Origin: an uncultured Faecalicoccus sp.
Lineage (GTDB): Bacteria > Bacillota_I > Bacilli_A > Erysipelotrichales > Erysipelotrichaceae
Reading direction: 5' to 3'
DNA length: 37,708 nt
Assembly: GCA_902497095.1 (NCBI GenBank)
Contig: CABVDD010000020.1
Location: forward strand, 1 to 37,708
The notes beneath the pieces are model-generated. The model worked only from the letters and a program-made list of their open reading frames with translations. It did no database searches and had not been told where the DNA came from. Below are positions 15,401 through 23,137 of this stretch, in pieces (position 1 is the first letter of the stretch; the number at the start of each line of letters is the position of its first letter). Position numbers and translations under genes: made by a program.

Positions 15401-16507
15401 ATGAATTCTATCAGTTTTTTAATAAAGCCCGCATCATCTTTATGTAATATGAATTGTCAGTATTGTTTTTACAAAGATGTTGCCAATCTAAGAGAAAATA
15501 AGACACATAGTATGATGTCTGAAGATACAATGGAAGCTTTGATTGATCAGGCACTTACATCGTATCAAGATATTACATTTGCCTTTCAAGGTGGAGAACC
15601 AACGCTTGCTGGTCTTTCTTTTTATGATTCTTTTGTGAACTATGTAAATCAACATAGGACAAATCAGACTATCCATTATGCCTTACAGACAAATGGTCTA
15701 TGTATTAACGATAAATGGTGCAACTTTTTTAAAAAGAATGATTTTCTTATCGGTGTTTCTTTAGATGGGATGAAAGAAAATCACGATTTTTTACGTTTGG
15801 ATATTAATGCTTGTCAAACATACTCAAAAATTATTAAAAATGTCGAGTTATTAAAGAAATATGGAGTAGATATCAATATTTTAATTGTTCTAACGTCTTA
15901 TCTGGCAAAACATCCGCAAAAATTATTTCAGTGGATATTAAAAAATCATTTTCGATATGTACAATTAATCGCATGTCTTCCTCCTTTTAAAGCAGAACGG
16001 ACACAATATTCTTTAACACCACGGTTGTTTGCTTCTTTTTATAAAGCATTTTTTAATTCTTGGTTTGAAGAAGTAAAAAAGGGAAATTATATCAGCGTTA
16101 CTTTATTTGATAATTTAATTCTTCTATTTCAAAATCGCATGCCGCAGTCATGCGGCATGTGCGGCAACTGTAGCTTTCAATATGTCATAGAAGCTAATGG
16201 AAATGTATATCCTTGTGATTTTTATGCATTGGATTCTTTTTATTGTGGAAATGTAAAAAAAGACTCTCTACAAACTATGCCGCAATGTGACAATGCGAAA
16301 GCTTTTTTTAATAGAGAGAAGAGAAAAAGTAAAGCTTGTACAAACTGTCCATTTCTTTCAATATGTCATCAAAACTGTGAAAGATTAAATATCGCATATT
16401 TTGACGAAAACTATTGTGGATATCAAGATTTTCTATATCATGCATCAACTCGATTACAGTATTTAGCTAAGAAATTTTATCGATCTACAATAATATGCAT
16501 TGAATAA
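15401..16507 (+). CDS. Anaerobic sulfatase-maturating enzyme (radical SAM, anSME)
   Basis: A 368-aa radical SAM/SPASM enzyme that oxidises the active-site cysteine or serine of sulfatases to formylglycine without oxygen. The radical SAM cluster ligands are C15, C19 and C22 (LCNMNCQYCFYKD). The family motif FAFQGGEPTLAGL follows, then LQTNG. The C-terminal half carries the cysteines for two auxiliary clusters (CGMCGNCSFQYVIEANGNVYPCD, CTNCPFLSICHQNCERLN and NYCGY, each a SPASM segment). The overall pattern matches the Clostridium perfringens enzyme. The ATG at 15401 is the only possible start: an in-frame TAA lies 12 nt upstream, and the next Met is inside the cluster motif. Its partner is presumably the sulfatase at 5574-7025. 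Confidence 0.93.
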   Translation: MNSISFLIKPASSLCNMNCQYCFYKDVANLRENKTHSMMSEDTMEALIDQALTSYQDITFAFQGGEPTLAGLSFYDSFVNYVNQHRTNQTIHYALQTNGLCINDKWCNFFKKNDFLIGVSLDGMKENHDFLRLDINACQTYSKIIKNVELLKKYGVDINILIVLTSYLAKHPQKLFQWILKNHFRYVQLIACLPPFKAERTQYSLTPRLFASFYKAFFNSWFEEVKKGNYISVTLFDNLILLFQNRMPQSCGMCGNCSFQYVIEANGNVYPCDFYALDSFYCGNVKKDSLQTMPQCDNAKAFFNREKRKSKACTNCPFLSICHQNCERLNIAYFDENYCGYQDFLYHASTRLQYLAKKFYRSTIICIE

Positions 16508-16607
16508 AAACTTGGAAAATTAATTATACAAATAGAAGACTAATAATAGAAATTTGCTTCTCCTTAATTAAAAAGAAATCCATTTATAATATGAATGTAG
16601 TTTATTA

Positions 16608-16637
16608 TTGAAATTTAAATGCTTTTGGTCGTATCAT
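16608..16637 (+). promoter_or_regulatory. Probable promoter of the M42 peptidase gene
   Basis: TTGAAA (16608-16613), an 18-bp spacer and TATCAT (16632-16637) lie 29 nt before the ATG. The rest of 16508-16607 is AT-rich; no convincing terminator for the maturase gene was seen in it. Confidence 0.4.
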
Positions 16638-16665
16638 AATAAAATTGTAAAGGAAGGGTAATTTT

Positions 16666-17706
16666 ATGATGGTTGATAAAGATTATTTATTAAATTTTGC
16701 GAAAGAATTATTACAAATTGATTCACCAACAGGTTATACAATGCATGCCATTGACTTTTTAGAAAAAGAGGCAAATTCTTTGGGATATGATACATATCGC
16801 AATCAAAAAGGAAATTTGCTGATCAAAGTTGAAGGGAAAGACACAAATCATACACTAGGTTTAAGTGCGCATTGTGATACGTTAGGATTGATGGTTCGCT
16901 CGATTAAAGACAATGGATATTTAGCGGTTACTCCTATTGGATCACCTACGCTGCCTACATTAGATTCTGAATACTGCCGCATTTATACACGAGATAACAA
17001 AGTATATACTGGTACCATTCTTTGTCAGGCAGCCAGCAAGCATGTACATCCAGATGCCAGTAACTTAGAGCGAAAAGCAGACACATTAGAAGTGCGTATC
17101 GATGAAATCGTAAAGAATAAAGAAGATGTTTTAAAATTAGGAATTTCTAATGGTGATTTTATTGCGATTGATCCCAAGACAACGATTACAGAGAGCGGTT
17201 TTATTAAATCTCGTTTTTTAGATGATAAAATCAGTTGTGCCTGTTTATTTTCTGTACTGAAAACTTTAAAAGAAGAAAAAATTATTCCATCTACTAATTT
17301 GATATTTATCTTTAGTACTTATGAAGAAGTCGGACATGGTGCTTCAGCTTTACCGGATATTATTGATTCTATGTTGGCCGTAGATATGGGATGTATTGGA
17401 TTGGATTTAGCTTGTAGTGAATATGATGTCAGCATTTGTGCCAAAGACAGCAGCGGACCTTATGATTATCAAATGACAACAGACTTGATTCAGTTGGCAA
17501 AGAAGAATAATTTAAGTTATGCCGTAGATATTTATCCAATGTATGGCAGTGATGTTTCAGCTGCCTTAAAAGGTGGAAATGATATTAAGGGCGCTTTGAT
17601 CGGACCAGGAGTTCAGGCATCACATGGCATGGAAAGAACACACTATCAGGCATTGGAGAATACCGTTCAATTAGTAGTAAGCTATATCACAAAAGAAAAC
17701 GAGTAG
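16666..17706 (+). CDS. M42-family metallo-aminopeptidase
   Basis: A 346-aa cytoplasmic di-metal aminopeptidase of the FrvX/PepA-glutamyl/TET group, which trims N-terminal residues from peptides as large oligomeric shells. Metal and catalytic residues are visible: H69 and D71 in SAHCDTLG, D186/D187 in RFLDDK, E220/E221 in STYEEVGHG, D240 in VDMG and the C-terminal histidine in GVQASHGMERTHYQ. The length is typical. GGAAGGG lies about 7 nt before the ATG. It is a single-gene unit with its own promoter and terminator. Some family members were annotated as endoglucanases; peptidase is more likely. Confidence 0.9.
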   Translation: MMVDKDYLLNFAKELLQIDSPTGYTMHAIDFLEKEANSLGYDTYRNQKGNLLIKVEGKDTNHTLGLSAHCDTLGLMVRSIKDNGYLAVTPIGSPTLPTLDSEYCRIYTRDNKVYTGTILCQAASKHVHPDASNLERKADTLEVRIDEIVKNKEDVLKLGISNGDFIAIDPKTTITESGFIKSRFLDDKISCACLFSVLKTLKEEKIIPSTNLIFIFSTYEEVGHGASALPDIIDSMLAVDMGCIGLDLACSEYDVSICAKDSSGPYDYQMTTDLIQLAKKNNLSYAVDIYPMYGSDVSAALKGGNDIKGALIGPGVQASHGMERTHYQALENTVQLVVSYITKENE

Positions 17707-17737
17707 AGAATCACAAACTCTCCACTCGTTTTTTTGT
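17698..17737. terminator. Bidirectional terminator between M42 peptidase and thiolase 2
   Basis: AACGAGTAGAGA and TCTCCACTCGTT form a 12-bp stem with one A-C mismatch (a G-U pair in the minus-strand RNA) and a 9-nt loop, followed by a T7 run. It overlaps the peptidase stop codon; the thiolase gene ends 12 nt further on from the opposite side. Confidence 0.8.
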
Positions 17738-17749
17738 ATCTGAATTTAA

Positions 17750-18955
17750 TTAGTCACACATCTTTACGATAACAGCAGCACCTTGTCCACCGCCGATACA
17801 TAAAGAAGCAAGACCGGTTTTTAAACCACGTTTTTTCATTTCGTACAACAAAGTAACTAAAATACGGTTACCACTGGCACCAACTGGATGTCCTAAGGCA
17901 ATTGCACCACCGTTTACGTTTGTCTTCTTTAAGAAAGCTTCACGATCCATGCCGGTAGCTTCTTCCAATTCATGGATTACACCTAAAGACTGTGCTGCAA
18001 AAGCTTCATTCAATTCAACAAGTTCCATATCTTCGATTGAAAGATCTGCATATTTTAAAGCGTTTAAAATAGCAGGGGTTGGGCCTAATCCCATGACACG
18101 TGGGTCAACACCACCTTGACCAAAGCCAACAATTTCCGCAATTGGTGTTAAATTATATTTCTTTACGGCATCTTCACTTGCGACAATGGTAAAACTTGCA
18201 CCATCATTGATACCAGAAGCATTACCTGCTGTAACTGTACCGTCTTTAGAGAAAGCCGGCTTTAATTTTGCAAGTTTTTCCATGCTGGTATGACGTGGAT
18301 GTTCATCAGTATCAAAAGTGACTTCACCTTTTCTTGTGCGATAGGTAATTGGTACGATTTCATCTTTGAAACGTCCTGATTCAATGGCTGCTAAAGCTTT
18401 TTGTTGACTGGCAAGTGCAAATTCATCTTGAGCTTCTCGAGAAATATTGTATTTTTTGGCAATATTGTCTGCAGTAACTCCCATATGGATACCATACATC
18501 GCATCAGTTAAACCATCGTGTAACATAGAGTCAATCAATGTCATGTTACCGCTTTTTACACCTTTACGAATTGTGTATGGTGTTAAAAATGGAGCACGAG
18601 TCATAGATTCTACACCACCGGCTACATATAAATCACCAAAATTGGCTTGAATTCGTAAACAAGCTTCCATGACAGCTTTTAAGCCAGATCCGCATAACAT
18701 ATTAATTGTCTGGGCACATACTTCAACAGGTACACCTGCATTAAAAGCTACGTGTCTTGCGATGTTTTGTCCAAGCCCGGCGGCTATAACGTTTCCAATT
18801 AAAACTTCATCTAAATTCTTTGGATCAATTCCAGATTGTGCAATGGTTTCCTTTAAAACAGTCGCACCAAAATCGGCTACGTCAACATCTGTTAAAGAAC
18901 CCATAAAAGTACCGACAGCACTTCGTTTGGCGGCTACGATATAAGCTTTTCTCAT
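17750..18955 (-). CDS. Acetyl-CoA C-acetyltransferase (thiolase 2)
   Basis: A 401-aa thiolase with C88 (NMLCGSGLKA), H356 (GGAIALGHPVGASG) and C386 (CIGGGQGAAVIV) in the catalytic positions. It forms acetoacetyl-CoA from two acetyl-CoA. The open frame extends 50 residues further upstream, but that part is hydrophobic and unlike thiolases and crosses the promoter. The ATG at 18955 begins the conserved MRKAYIVAAKRSAVG. AAAGGAAG precedes it at a somewhat long distance. It is divergent from the bcd operon and probably shares control with it. Compared with thiolase 1 it has an extra short helix (EEATGMDREAFLKK) before the NVNGG motif. Confidence 0.93.
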   Translation of the reverse strand: MRKAYIVAAKRSAVGTFMGSLTDVDVADFGATVLKETIAQSGIDPKNLDEVLIGNVIAAGLGQNIARHVAFNAGVPVEVCAQTINMLCGSGLKAVMEACLRIQANFGDLYVAGGVESMTRAPFLTPYTIRKGVKSGNMTLIDSMLHDGLTDAMYGIHMGVTADNIAKKYNISREAQDEFALASQQKALAAIESGRFKDEIVPITYRTRKGEVTFDTDEHPRHTSMEKLAKLKPAFSKDGTVTAGNASGINDGASFTIVASEDAVKKYNLTPIAEIVGFGQGGVDPRVMGLGPTPAILNALKYADLSIEDMELVELNEAFAAQSLGVIHELEEATGMDREAFLKKTNVNGGAIALGHPVGASGNRILVTLLYEMKKRGLKTGLASLCIGGGQGAAVIVKMCD

Positions 18956-19001
18956 TATTTCATATCTTCCTTTCTGCTCGTGTAAGAGACTTGACACGCA
19001 T

Positions 19002-19030
19002 AGAATAATCCAATTCAAAAGGGATGTCAA
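19002..19030 (-). promoter_or_regulatory. Promoter of thiolase 2
   Basis: On the minus strand TTGACA (19030-19025), a 17-bp spacer and TATTCT (19007-19002). Transcription would start near 18995, leaving a leader of about 40 nt. The perfect -35 and ideal spacing make this one of the clearest promoters in the window. Confidence 0.75.
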
Positions 19031-19033
19031 CAT

Positions 19034-19054
19034 ACTTGTGAAAAAAATAATTAG
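19034..19054. promoter_or_regulatory. Shared upstream motif (Rex-like half-site) in the thl2/bcd region
   Basis: ACTTGTGAAAAAAATAATTA plus G is a near-copy (two differences in 21) of the element upstream of thiolase 1. TTGTGAA is one half of the Rex operator. It ends just outside the -35 of the thiolase 2 promoter. A third related CTCGTGAAAAAA lies at 19064-19075. Confidence 0.45.
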
Positions 19055-19089
19055 TAAGAATTGCTCGTGAAAAAAAAGGCAAAAATAAC

Positions 19090-19107
19090 TTGTTAATTTT
19101 TGCACAA
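19090..19107. promoter_or_regulatory. Candidate Rex (NADH-sensing repressor) operator upstream of bcd
   Basis: TTGTTAATTTTTGCACAA matches 12 of the 14 specified positions of the clostridial Rex box TTGTTAAnnnnTTAACAA. It lies 5 bp upstream of the bcd -35 box. Rex is known to repress crt-bcd-etf-hbd and thl genes in clostridia when NADH/NAD+ is low. No rex gene is in the window. Confidence 0.5.
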
Positions 19108-19112
19108 ACTTA

Positions 19113-19141
19113 TTGACGGAAAGATTATAACTTTGTACAAT
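19113..19141 (+). promoter_or_regulatory. Promoter of the bcd-etf-hbd operon
   Basis: TTGACG (19113-19118), a 17-bp spacer and TACAAT (19136-19141). Transcription would start near 19148, giving a leader of about 82 nt. The first 30 nt of that leader (19148-19177) can fold into a 10-bp hairpin with three G-U pairs, perhaps protecting the 5' end. Confidence 0.75.
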
Positions 19142-19229
19142 AAACGTGTATGAGAAGTTTTTAGACTTTTTTCATGCTTACGATATCCAAAAGTCGAATG
19201 GTTCAAAGAAAGAAAGGAGAACTTCATCT

Positions 19230-20369
19230 ATGGATTTCAATTTAACAGAACAACAAAAAATGATGCAGAAGTTGTTCAGAGAAGTTGCGCAAAACGAAGT
19301 TAAAGAAAACGCAGCAGATGTTGACGAAAACGAACGTTTCCCTAAGGAAAGCGTTGAAGTTATGCGTCAGGCAAAAATGTTAGGAATTCCGTACCCACGT
19401 GAATATGGTGGAGCCGGAGCTGACTATTTGTCTTATATTCTTGCGGTAGAAGAACTTTCTAAAACTTGTGCAACAACAGGTGTTGTATTGAGCGCACATA
19501 CATCTTTAGGTACTTGGCCAATTGCTCAATTTGGTACTGATGCACAGAAACAAAAATATCTACCTGATCTTTGTACAGGTAAAAAATTAGCTGCCTTTGG
19601 TTTGACAGAACCAAATGCCGGTACAGATGCAGCTGGACAACAAACAACAGCTGTATTAAAAGGAGATCATTATGTATTAAATGGTACAAAGATCTTCATT
19701 ACAAATGCCGGAGAAGCTGATGTTTATATCATCTTTGCGATGACAGACAAATCTAAAGGAACACATGGTATTTCAGCTTTCATCGTTGAAAAAGGAATGC
19801 CTGGATTTACTTTTGGTCTTCATGAAAAGAAATTGGGAATCCGTGGTTCTGCCACAAGTGAATTGATCTTCAATAATGTAGAGATTCCGGTAGAAAACTT
19901 ATTAGGAAAAGAAGGACAGGGCTTCAAAATTGCGATGATGACACTAGATGGTGGTCGTATCGGTATCGCTGCTCAGGCTTTAGGAATTGCACAAGGTGCT
20001 ATTGACGAAGTCGTACCATATGTAAAGGCACGTAAACAATTTGGTCGTCCAATTTCTAAATTCCAGAATACACAATTCCAATTAGCTGATATGCAGTGTA
20101 AGACAGATGCTGCTCGTATGTTGGTATATCGTGCTGCAATGGCTAAAGAAAATGGTGAAAAATATACTGTATTGGCTGCTGAAGCTAAATTGTTTGCGGC
20201 AGAAGTTGCAATGGAAGTTACAACAAAAGCCATTCAGTTGATGGGTGGATACGGATATACTCGTGATTTACCAGTTGAAAGAATGTTCCGTGATGCGAAG
20301 ATTACCGAAATCTACGAAGGTACTTCTGAAGTACAGCGTATGGTAATTTCTGGTGCGGTATTACGTTAG
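19230..20369 (+). CDS. bcd: Butyryl-CoA dehydrogenase (acyl-CoA dehydrogenase)
   Basis: A 379-aa FAD enzyme reducing crotonyl-CoA to butyryl-CoA. With EtfAB, clostridial Bcd couples this to ferredoxin reduction (electron bifurcation). The catalytic base is E363 in IYEGTSEVQR. FAD/substrate segments FGLTEPNAGTDA and FITNAGEADVY are typical of the family. The ATG at 19230 begins the conserved DFNLTEQQ and has AAAGGAGA about 9 nt upstream. An in-frame ATG at 19146 would add 28 unlike residues and lies at the predicted transcription start, so it is rejected. It heads the operon, and etfB starts 16 nt downstream. Other short-chain acyl-CoA specificities are possible, but the neighbours favour butyryl-CoA. 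Confidence 0.93.
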   Translation: MDFNLTEQQKMMQKLFREVAQNEVKENAADVDENERFPKESVEVMRQAKMLGIPYPREYGGAGADYLSYILAVEELSKTCATTGVVLSAHTSLGTWPIAQFGTDAQKQKYLPDLCTGKKLAAFGLTEPNAGTDAAGQQTTAVLKGDHYVLNGTKIFITNAGEADVYIIFAMTDKSKGTHGISAFIVEKGMPGFTFGLHEKKLGIRGSATSELIFNNVEIPVENLLGKEGQGFKIAMMTLDGGRIGIAAQALGIAQGAIDEVVPYVKARKQFGRPISKFQNTQFQLADMQCKTDAARMLVYRAAMAKENGEKYTVLAAEAKLFAAEVAMEVTTKAIQLMGGYGYTRDLPVERMFRDAKITEIYEGTSEVQRMVISGAVLR

Positions 20370-20385
20370 AAAGGAATTGTTGAAT

Positions 20386-21177
20386 ATGAAAATTGTCGTT
20401 CTAGTAAAACAAGTACCAGATTCTACTGAAATTACAGTAGATAAAAAGACTGGTACATTGGTTCGTGATGGCGTTCCAAGTATTATCAACCCTGATGATT
20501 TAGCAGGTTTGGAAGCTGCATTAGAATTAAAAGATGCCAATCCTGATGTGAAAGTTACTGTAGTATCTATGGGTCCTCCACAGGCAAAGGGTATGTTACA
20601 GGAAACAATCGCTCGTGGTGCTGATGAAGCTTACTTGATTACAGACCGTCGTTTAGGTGGTGCCGATACTTGTGCAACAAGTCGTACTTTGGCTGCTGCA
20701 TTGAAAAAAATCGGATTTGATTTGATCATTGCCGGACGTCAGGCTATCGATGGTGATACAGCACAGGTTGGTCCACAGACTGCTGAACGTTTAGGTTTGC
20801 CACAGATCACTTATGTTGATCAGATCATTGAGTTGACACCTGAAAAAATTACAGTAAAGAAAGCTTTGGAAGAAGAAGAACAAATCTTAACTTCTAAAAT
20901 GCCTTGTGTATTGACTACATTGTCAGGTATGAACAAACCTCGTTATATGAACTGCGTTGATATCGTAGATTCTTTTGATAAACCAGTAAATATCATGACA
21001 TTCGATGACTTAGACTTGGATTTATCTGTAGTAGGTTTGGCTGGTTCTCCAACTAAAGTTCATGCGACATTCACAAAAGAAGTCAGTGCCGAAACAAAAA
21101 CTTATGAACTGTCTGCTCAGGAAACGGCAGAACTGATTGCTAGTACATTGAAAGAAAAGCAATTGATCACAAAGTAG
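20386..21177 (+). CDS. etfB: Electron transfer flavoprotein beta subunit
   Basis: A 263-aa EtfB that pairs with EtfA and carries electrons from NADH to butyryl-CoA dehydrogenase (and probably ferredoxin). The N-terminus MKIVVLVKQVPDSTEITVD is the family hallmark, and the Etf beta signature (VKKALEEEEQILTSKMPCVL) lies around residues 167-190. The ATG at 20386 is chosen over one 33 bases upstream because the family motif starts there and AAAGGAATTG precedes it. The gene order bcd-etfB-etfA is as in clostridia. Genes are separated by 15-16 nt. Confidence 0.95.
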   Translation: MKIVVLVKQVPDSTEITVDKKTGTLVRDGVPSIINPDDLAGLEAALELKDANPDVKVTVVSMGPPQAKGMLQETIARGADEAYLITDRRLGGADTCATSRTLAAALKKIGFDLIIAGRQAIDGDTAQVGPQTAERLGLPQITYVDQIIELTPEKITVKKALEEEEQILTSKMPCVLTTLSGMNKPRYMNCVDIVDSFDKPVNIMTFDDLDLDLSVVGLAGSPTKVHATFTKEVSAETKTYELSAQETAELIASTLKEKQLITK

Positions 21178-21192
21178 GAAGGGGAACACAAA

Positions 21193-22221
21193 ATGGCAAA
21201 ATTTGAAGGATACAAAGACATTTATGTATTTGTTGAACAGAAAAATGGAACCGTTGCGGAAGTTGGTTATGAATTAATTTCAGAAGCCAGAAAATTGGTT
21301 GCCAGCATTCCGGAAATGGGATATCAGGTTGTCGGTGTTCTATTAGGTTCAAACATCACAGACAAAGCACAGGACGTAATTGCTCATGGTGCTGATAAAG
21401 TCATCGTAGTTGATGATGAATTATTAAAAGATTACTCAACTCAGTTCTATACAGATGCTTTAACACAGATCATCAATGAATTTAAACCAGATTCATTCTT
21501 GACAGGTGCTACCGTATTAGGACGTGATTTAGCTCCACGTGTTGCAGCTCGTATCAATGCCGGTTTAACTGCAGATGCTACTAAAATTGAAATCGACACA
21601 GAAAAAGCTAAAGACGGTGAAGCATTATTGTTGGTAACTCGTCCAACATTTGGTGGTAACTTATTTGGTACTATCGTTTGTCCGGATACTCGTCCACAGA
21701 TGGCTACTATTCGACCAAAAGTATTTGATATGGCTCCAGCTGATGCAAGCCGTACTGGTGAAGTTGTTACATTTGCTCCTAAATGGGAAACAACAGAACC
21801 ACAAGTTACAATTGATAAAGTTGTAGAAAAAGTTATTGAAGGTGTAGATATTACAAAAGCTAATATTCTTGTAGGTGCTGGACGTGGTGCTGAAGGATGT
21901 TTAGATCTTGTAGAAGCATGCGCTAAGGAATTAGATGGTGTTGTATGTGCTACACGTGCGGTTGTAGAAGATGGATATATGGATAAATCATTACAAGTTG
22001 GTCAGACTGGTAAAACAGTTCGTCCAAGCTTATACATCGCTTGTGGTATTTCCGGAGCTGTACAGCATGTAGCTGGTATGGAAAAATCCGATATGATCAT
22101 CGCCATCAACCGTGATCCTCAAGCTGAAATCTTTACGATTGCCAACATGGGATTTGTCGGTGATGTAAACGAAGTATTACCTTTGTTAGTAGAAGAGATC
22201 AAAAAAGCAAAAGCTGCTTAA
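21193..22221 (+). CDS. etfA: Electron transfer flavoprotein alpha subunit
   Basis: A 342-aa EtfA. The C-terminal FAD domain signature appears as VGQTGKTVRPSLYIACGISG near residue 275, with the upstream VGAGRG segment. With EtfB it forms the flavoprotein that couples NADH oxidation to crotonyl-CoA reduction. The N-terminal domain (about 1-190) packs against EtfB. AGGAAGGGG lies 8 nt upstream of the ATG. hbd follows after 13 nt. Confidence 0.95.
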   Translation: MAKFEGYKDIYVFVEQKNGTVAEVGYELISEARKLVASIPEMGYQVVGVLLGSNITDKAQDVIAHGADKVIVVDDELLKDYSTQFYTDALTQIINEFKPDSFLTGATVLGRDLAPRVAARINAGLTADATKIEIDTEKAKDGEALLLVTRPTFGGNLFGTIVCPDTRPQMATIRPKVFDMAPADASRTGEVVTFAPKWETTEPQVTIDKVVEKVIEGVDITKANILVGAGRGAEGCLDLVEACAKELDGVVCATRAVVEDGYMDKSLQVGQTGKTVRPSLYIACGISGAVQHVAGMEKSDMIIAINRDPQAEIFTIANMGFVGDVNEVLPLLVEEIKKAKAA

Positions 22222-22234
22222 GGAGGAGTTTAAA

Positions 22235-23071
22235 ATGACATTAAAAGTAGGTGTAGTCGGCGCTGGTACAATGGGGCAAGGTATTGCGAACGCATTCGCA
22301 ACTGCCGGAAACCAGGTTACTGTAGTCGATGTAAAACTAGAATGGGCACAAAATGGTGTCAACAAGATCTTTGCTTCTAAAGATAAGTTAGTTACTAAAG
22401 GGAAAATTTCTCAGGAAGCTGCTGATGCCGCAAAAGCTAATTTAAAAGCTGGTGTCTATGAAGATTTGGCAGATTCTGATCTTATCGTAGAAGCCGTTTT
22501 GGAAGTTATGGATGTTAAGAAAGAACTATTCACAAAACTGGATGAAATCGTAAAAGAAGATTGCATCTTTGGTTCTAACACATCTAGTTTAAGCATTACT
22601 GAAATTGCCAATGGCATTAAGCATCCAGTTATTGGTATGCATTTCTTCAATCCAGCTGATCGTATGAAGTTAGTTGAAGTTATTTCTGGTGCAAATACAC
22701 CAGCTGAAGTAAAAGATAAAGTCATTGAAATTTCTAAGGCTATTGGTAAAACTCCAGTTGAAGTAAATGAAGGACCTGGATTTGTAGTTAACCGTATTTT
22801 GGTTCCAATGATCAATGAAGCTACTTTCATCCTTCAAGAAGGAATCGCTTCTGCCAGTGACATTGATACCGCAATGCAGTTAGGCGCAAATCATCCAATG
22901 GGACCTTTGGCTTTAGGAGATCTAATCGGTTTGGATATCGTTGAAGCAATCATGGACGTTCTGTATCATGAAACAGGTGATTCTAAATATCGTGCAAGTA
23001 CATTATTAAGAAAAATGGTACGTGCTGGTAAATTAGGTCGTAAAACGGGAGAAGGTTTCTACAAGTATTAA
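22235..23071 (+). CDS. hbd: 3-hydroxybutyryl-CoA dehydrogenase
   Basis: A 278-aa NAD(P)H-dependent enzyme reducing acetoacetyl-CoA to 3-hydroxybutyryl-CoA. The Rossmann motif is GVVGAGTMGQG (residues 6-16). The catalytic H136 is in IGMHFFNPADRMKLVE. The helical C-terminal dimerisation domain contains NHPMGPLALGDLIGLD. The length is that of clostridial Hbd. AAGGAGGAG precedes the ATG. A strong terminator follows only 16 nt after the stop codon. Confidence 0.95.
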   Translation: MTLKVGVVGAGTMGQGIANAFATAGNQVTVVDVKLEWAQNGVNKIFASKDKLVTKGKISQEAADAAKANLKAGVYEDLADSDLIVEAVLEVMDVKKELFTKLDEIVKEDCIFGSNTSSLSITEIANGIKHPVIGMHFFNPADRMKLVEVISGANTPAEVKDKVIEISKAIGKTPVEVNEGPGFVVNRILVPMINEATFILQEGIASASDIDTAMQLGANHPMGPLALGDLIGLDIVEAIMDVLYHETGDSKYRASTLLRKMVRAGKLGRKTGEGFYKY

Positions 23072-23087
23072 AATTTACTTGAACATC

Positions 23088-23119
23088 AAAGGCGAAACGT
23101 TCTTGTTTCGCCTTTTTTT
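23088..23119 (+). terminator. Strong intrinsic terminator inside the butyrate gene cluster
   Basis: A perfect 11-bp stem AAAGGCGAAAC / GTTTCGCCTTT with a 6-nt loop (GTTCTT) and a T7 run. It sits between hbd and crt, which are only 66 bp apart, so crt and the CoA transferase must be reached by read-through or by a promoter I could not identify. Confidence 0.85.
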
Positions 23120-23137
23120 AAAAGAAAGGATATCATC

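Noticed and set aside
16508..16607. Terminator for the sulfatase maturase gene
   Set aside because: Only 5-bp arms (AGAAG/CTTCT) and AT-rich partial repeats are present, without a usable T-run.
18956..19105. 50-residue N-terminal extension of thiolase 2
   Set aside because: It is hydrophobic, has no ribosome binding site, crosses the thiolase 2 promoter (TTGACA-N17-TATTCT) and is absent from the thiolase family; the conserved MRKAYIVAAKR starts at 18955.
19146..19229. 28-residue N-terminal extension of butyryl-CoA dehydrogenase
   Set aside because: The ATG lies at or before the predicted transcription start and has no ribosome binding site. The conserved DFNLTEQQ begins at 19230 with AAAGGAGA upstream.
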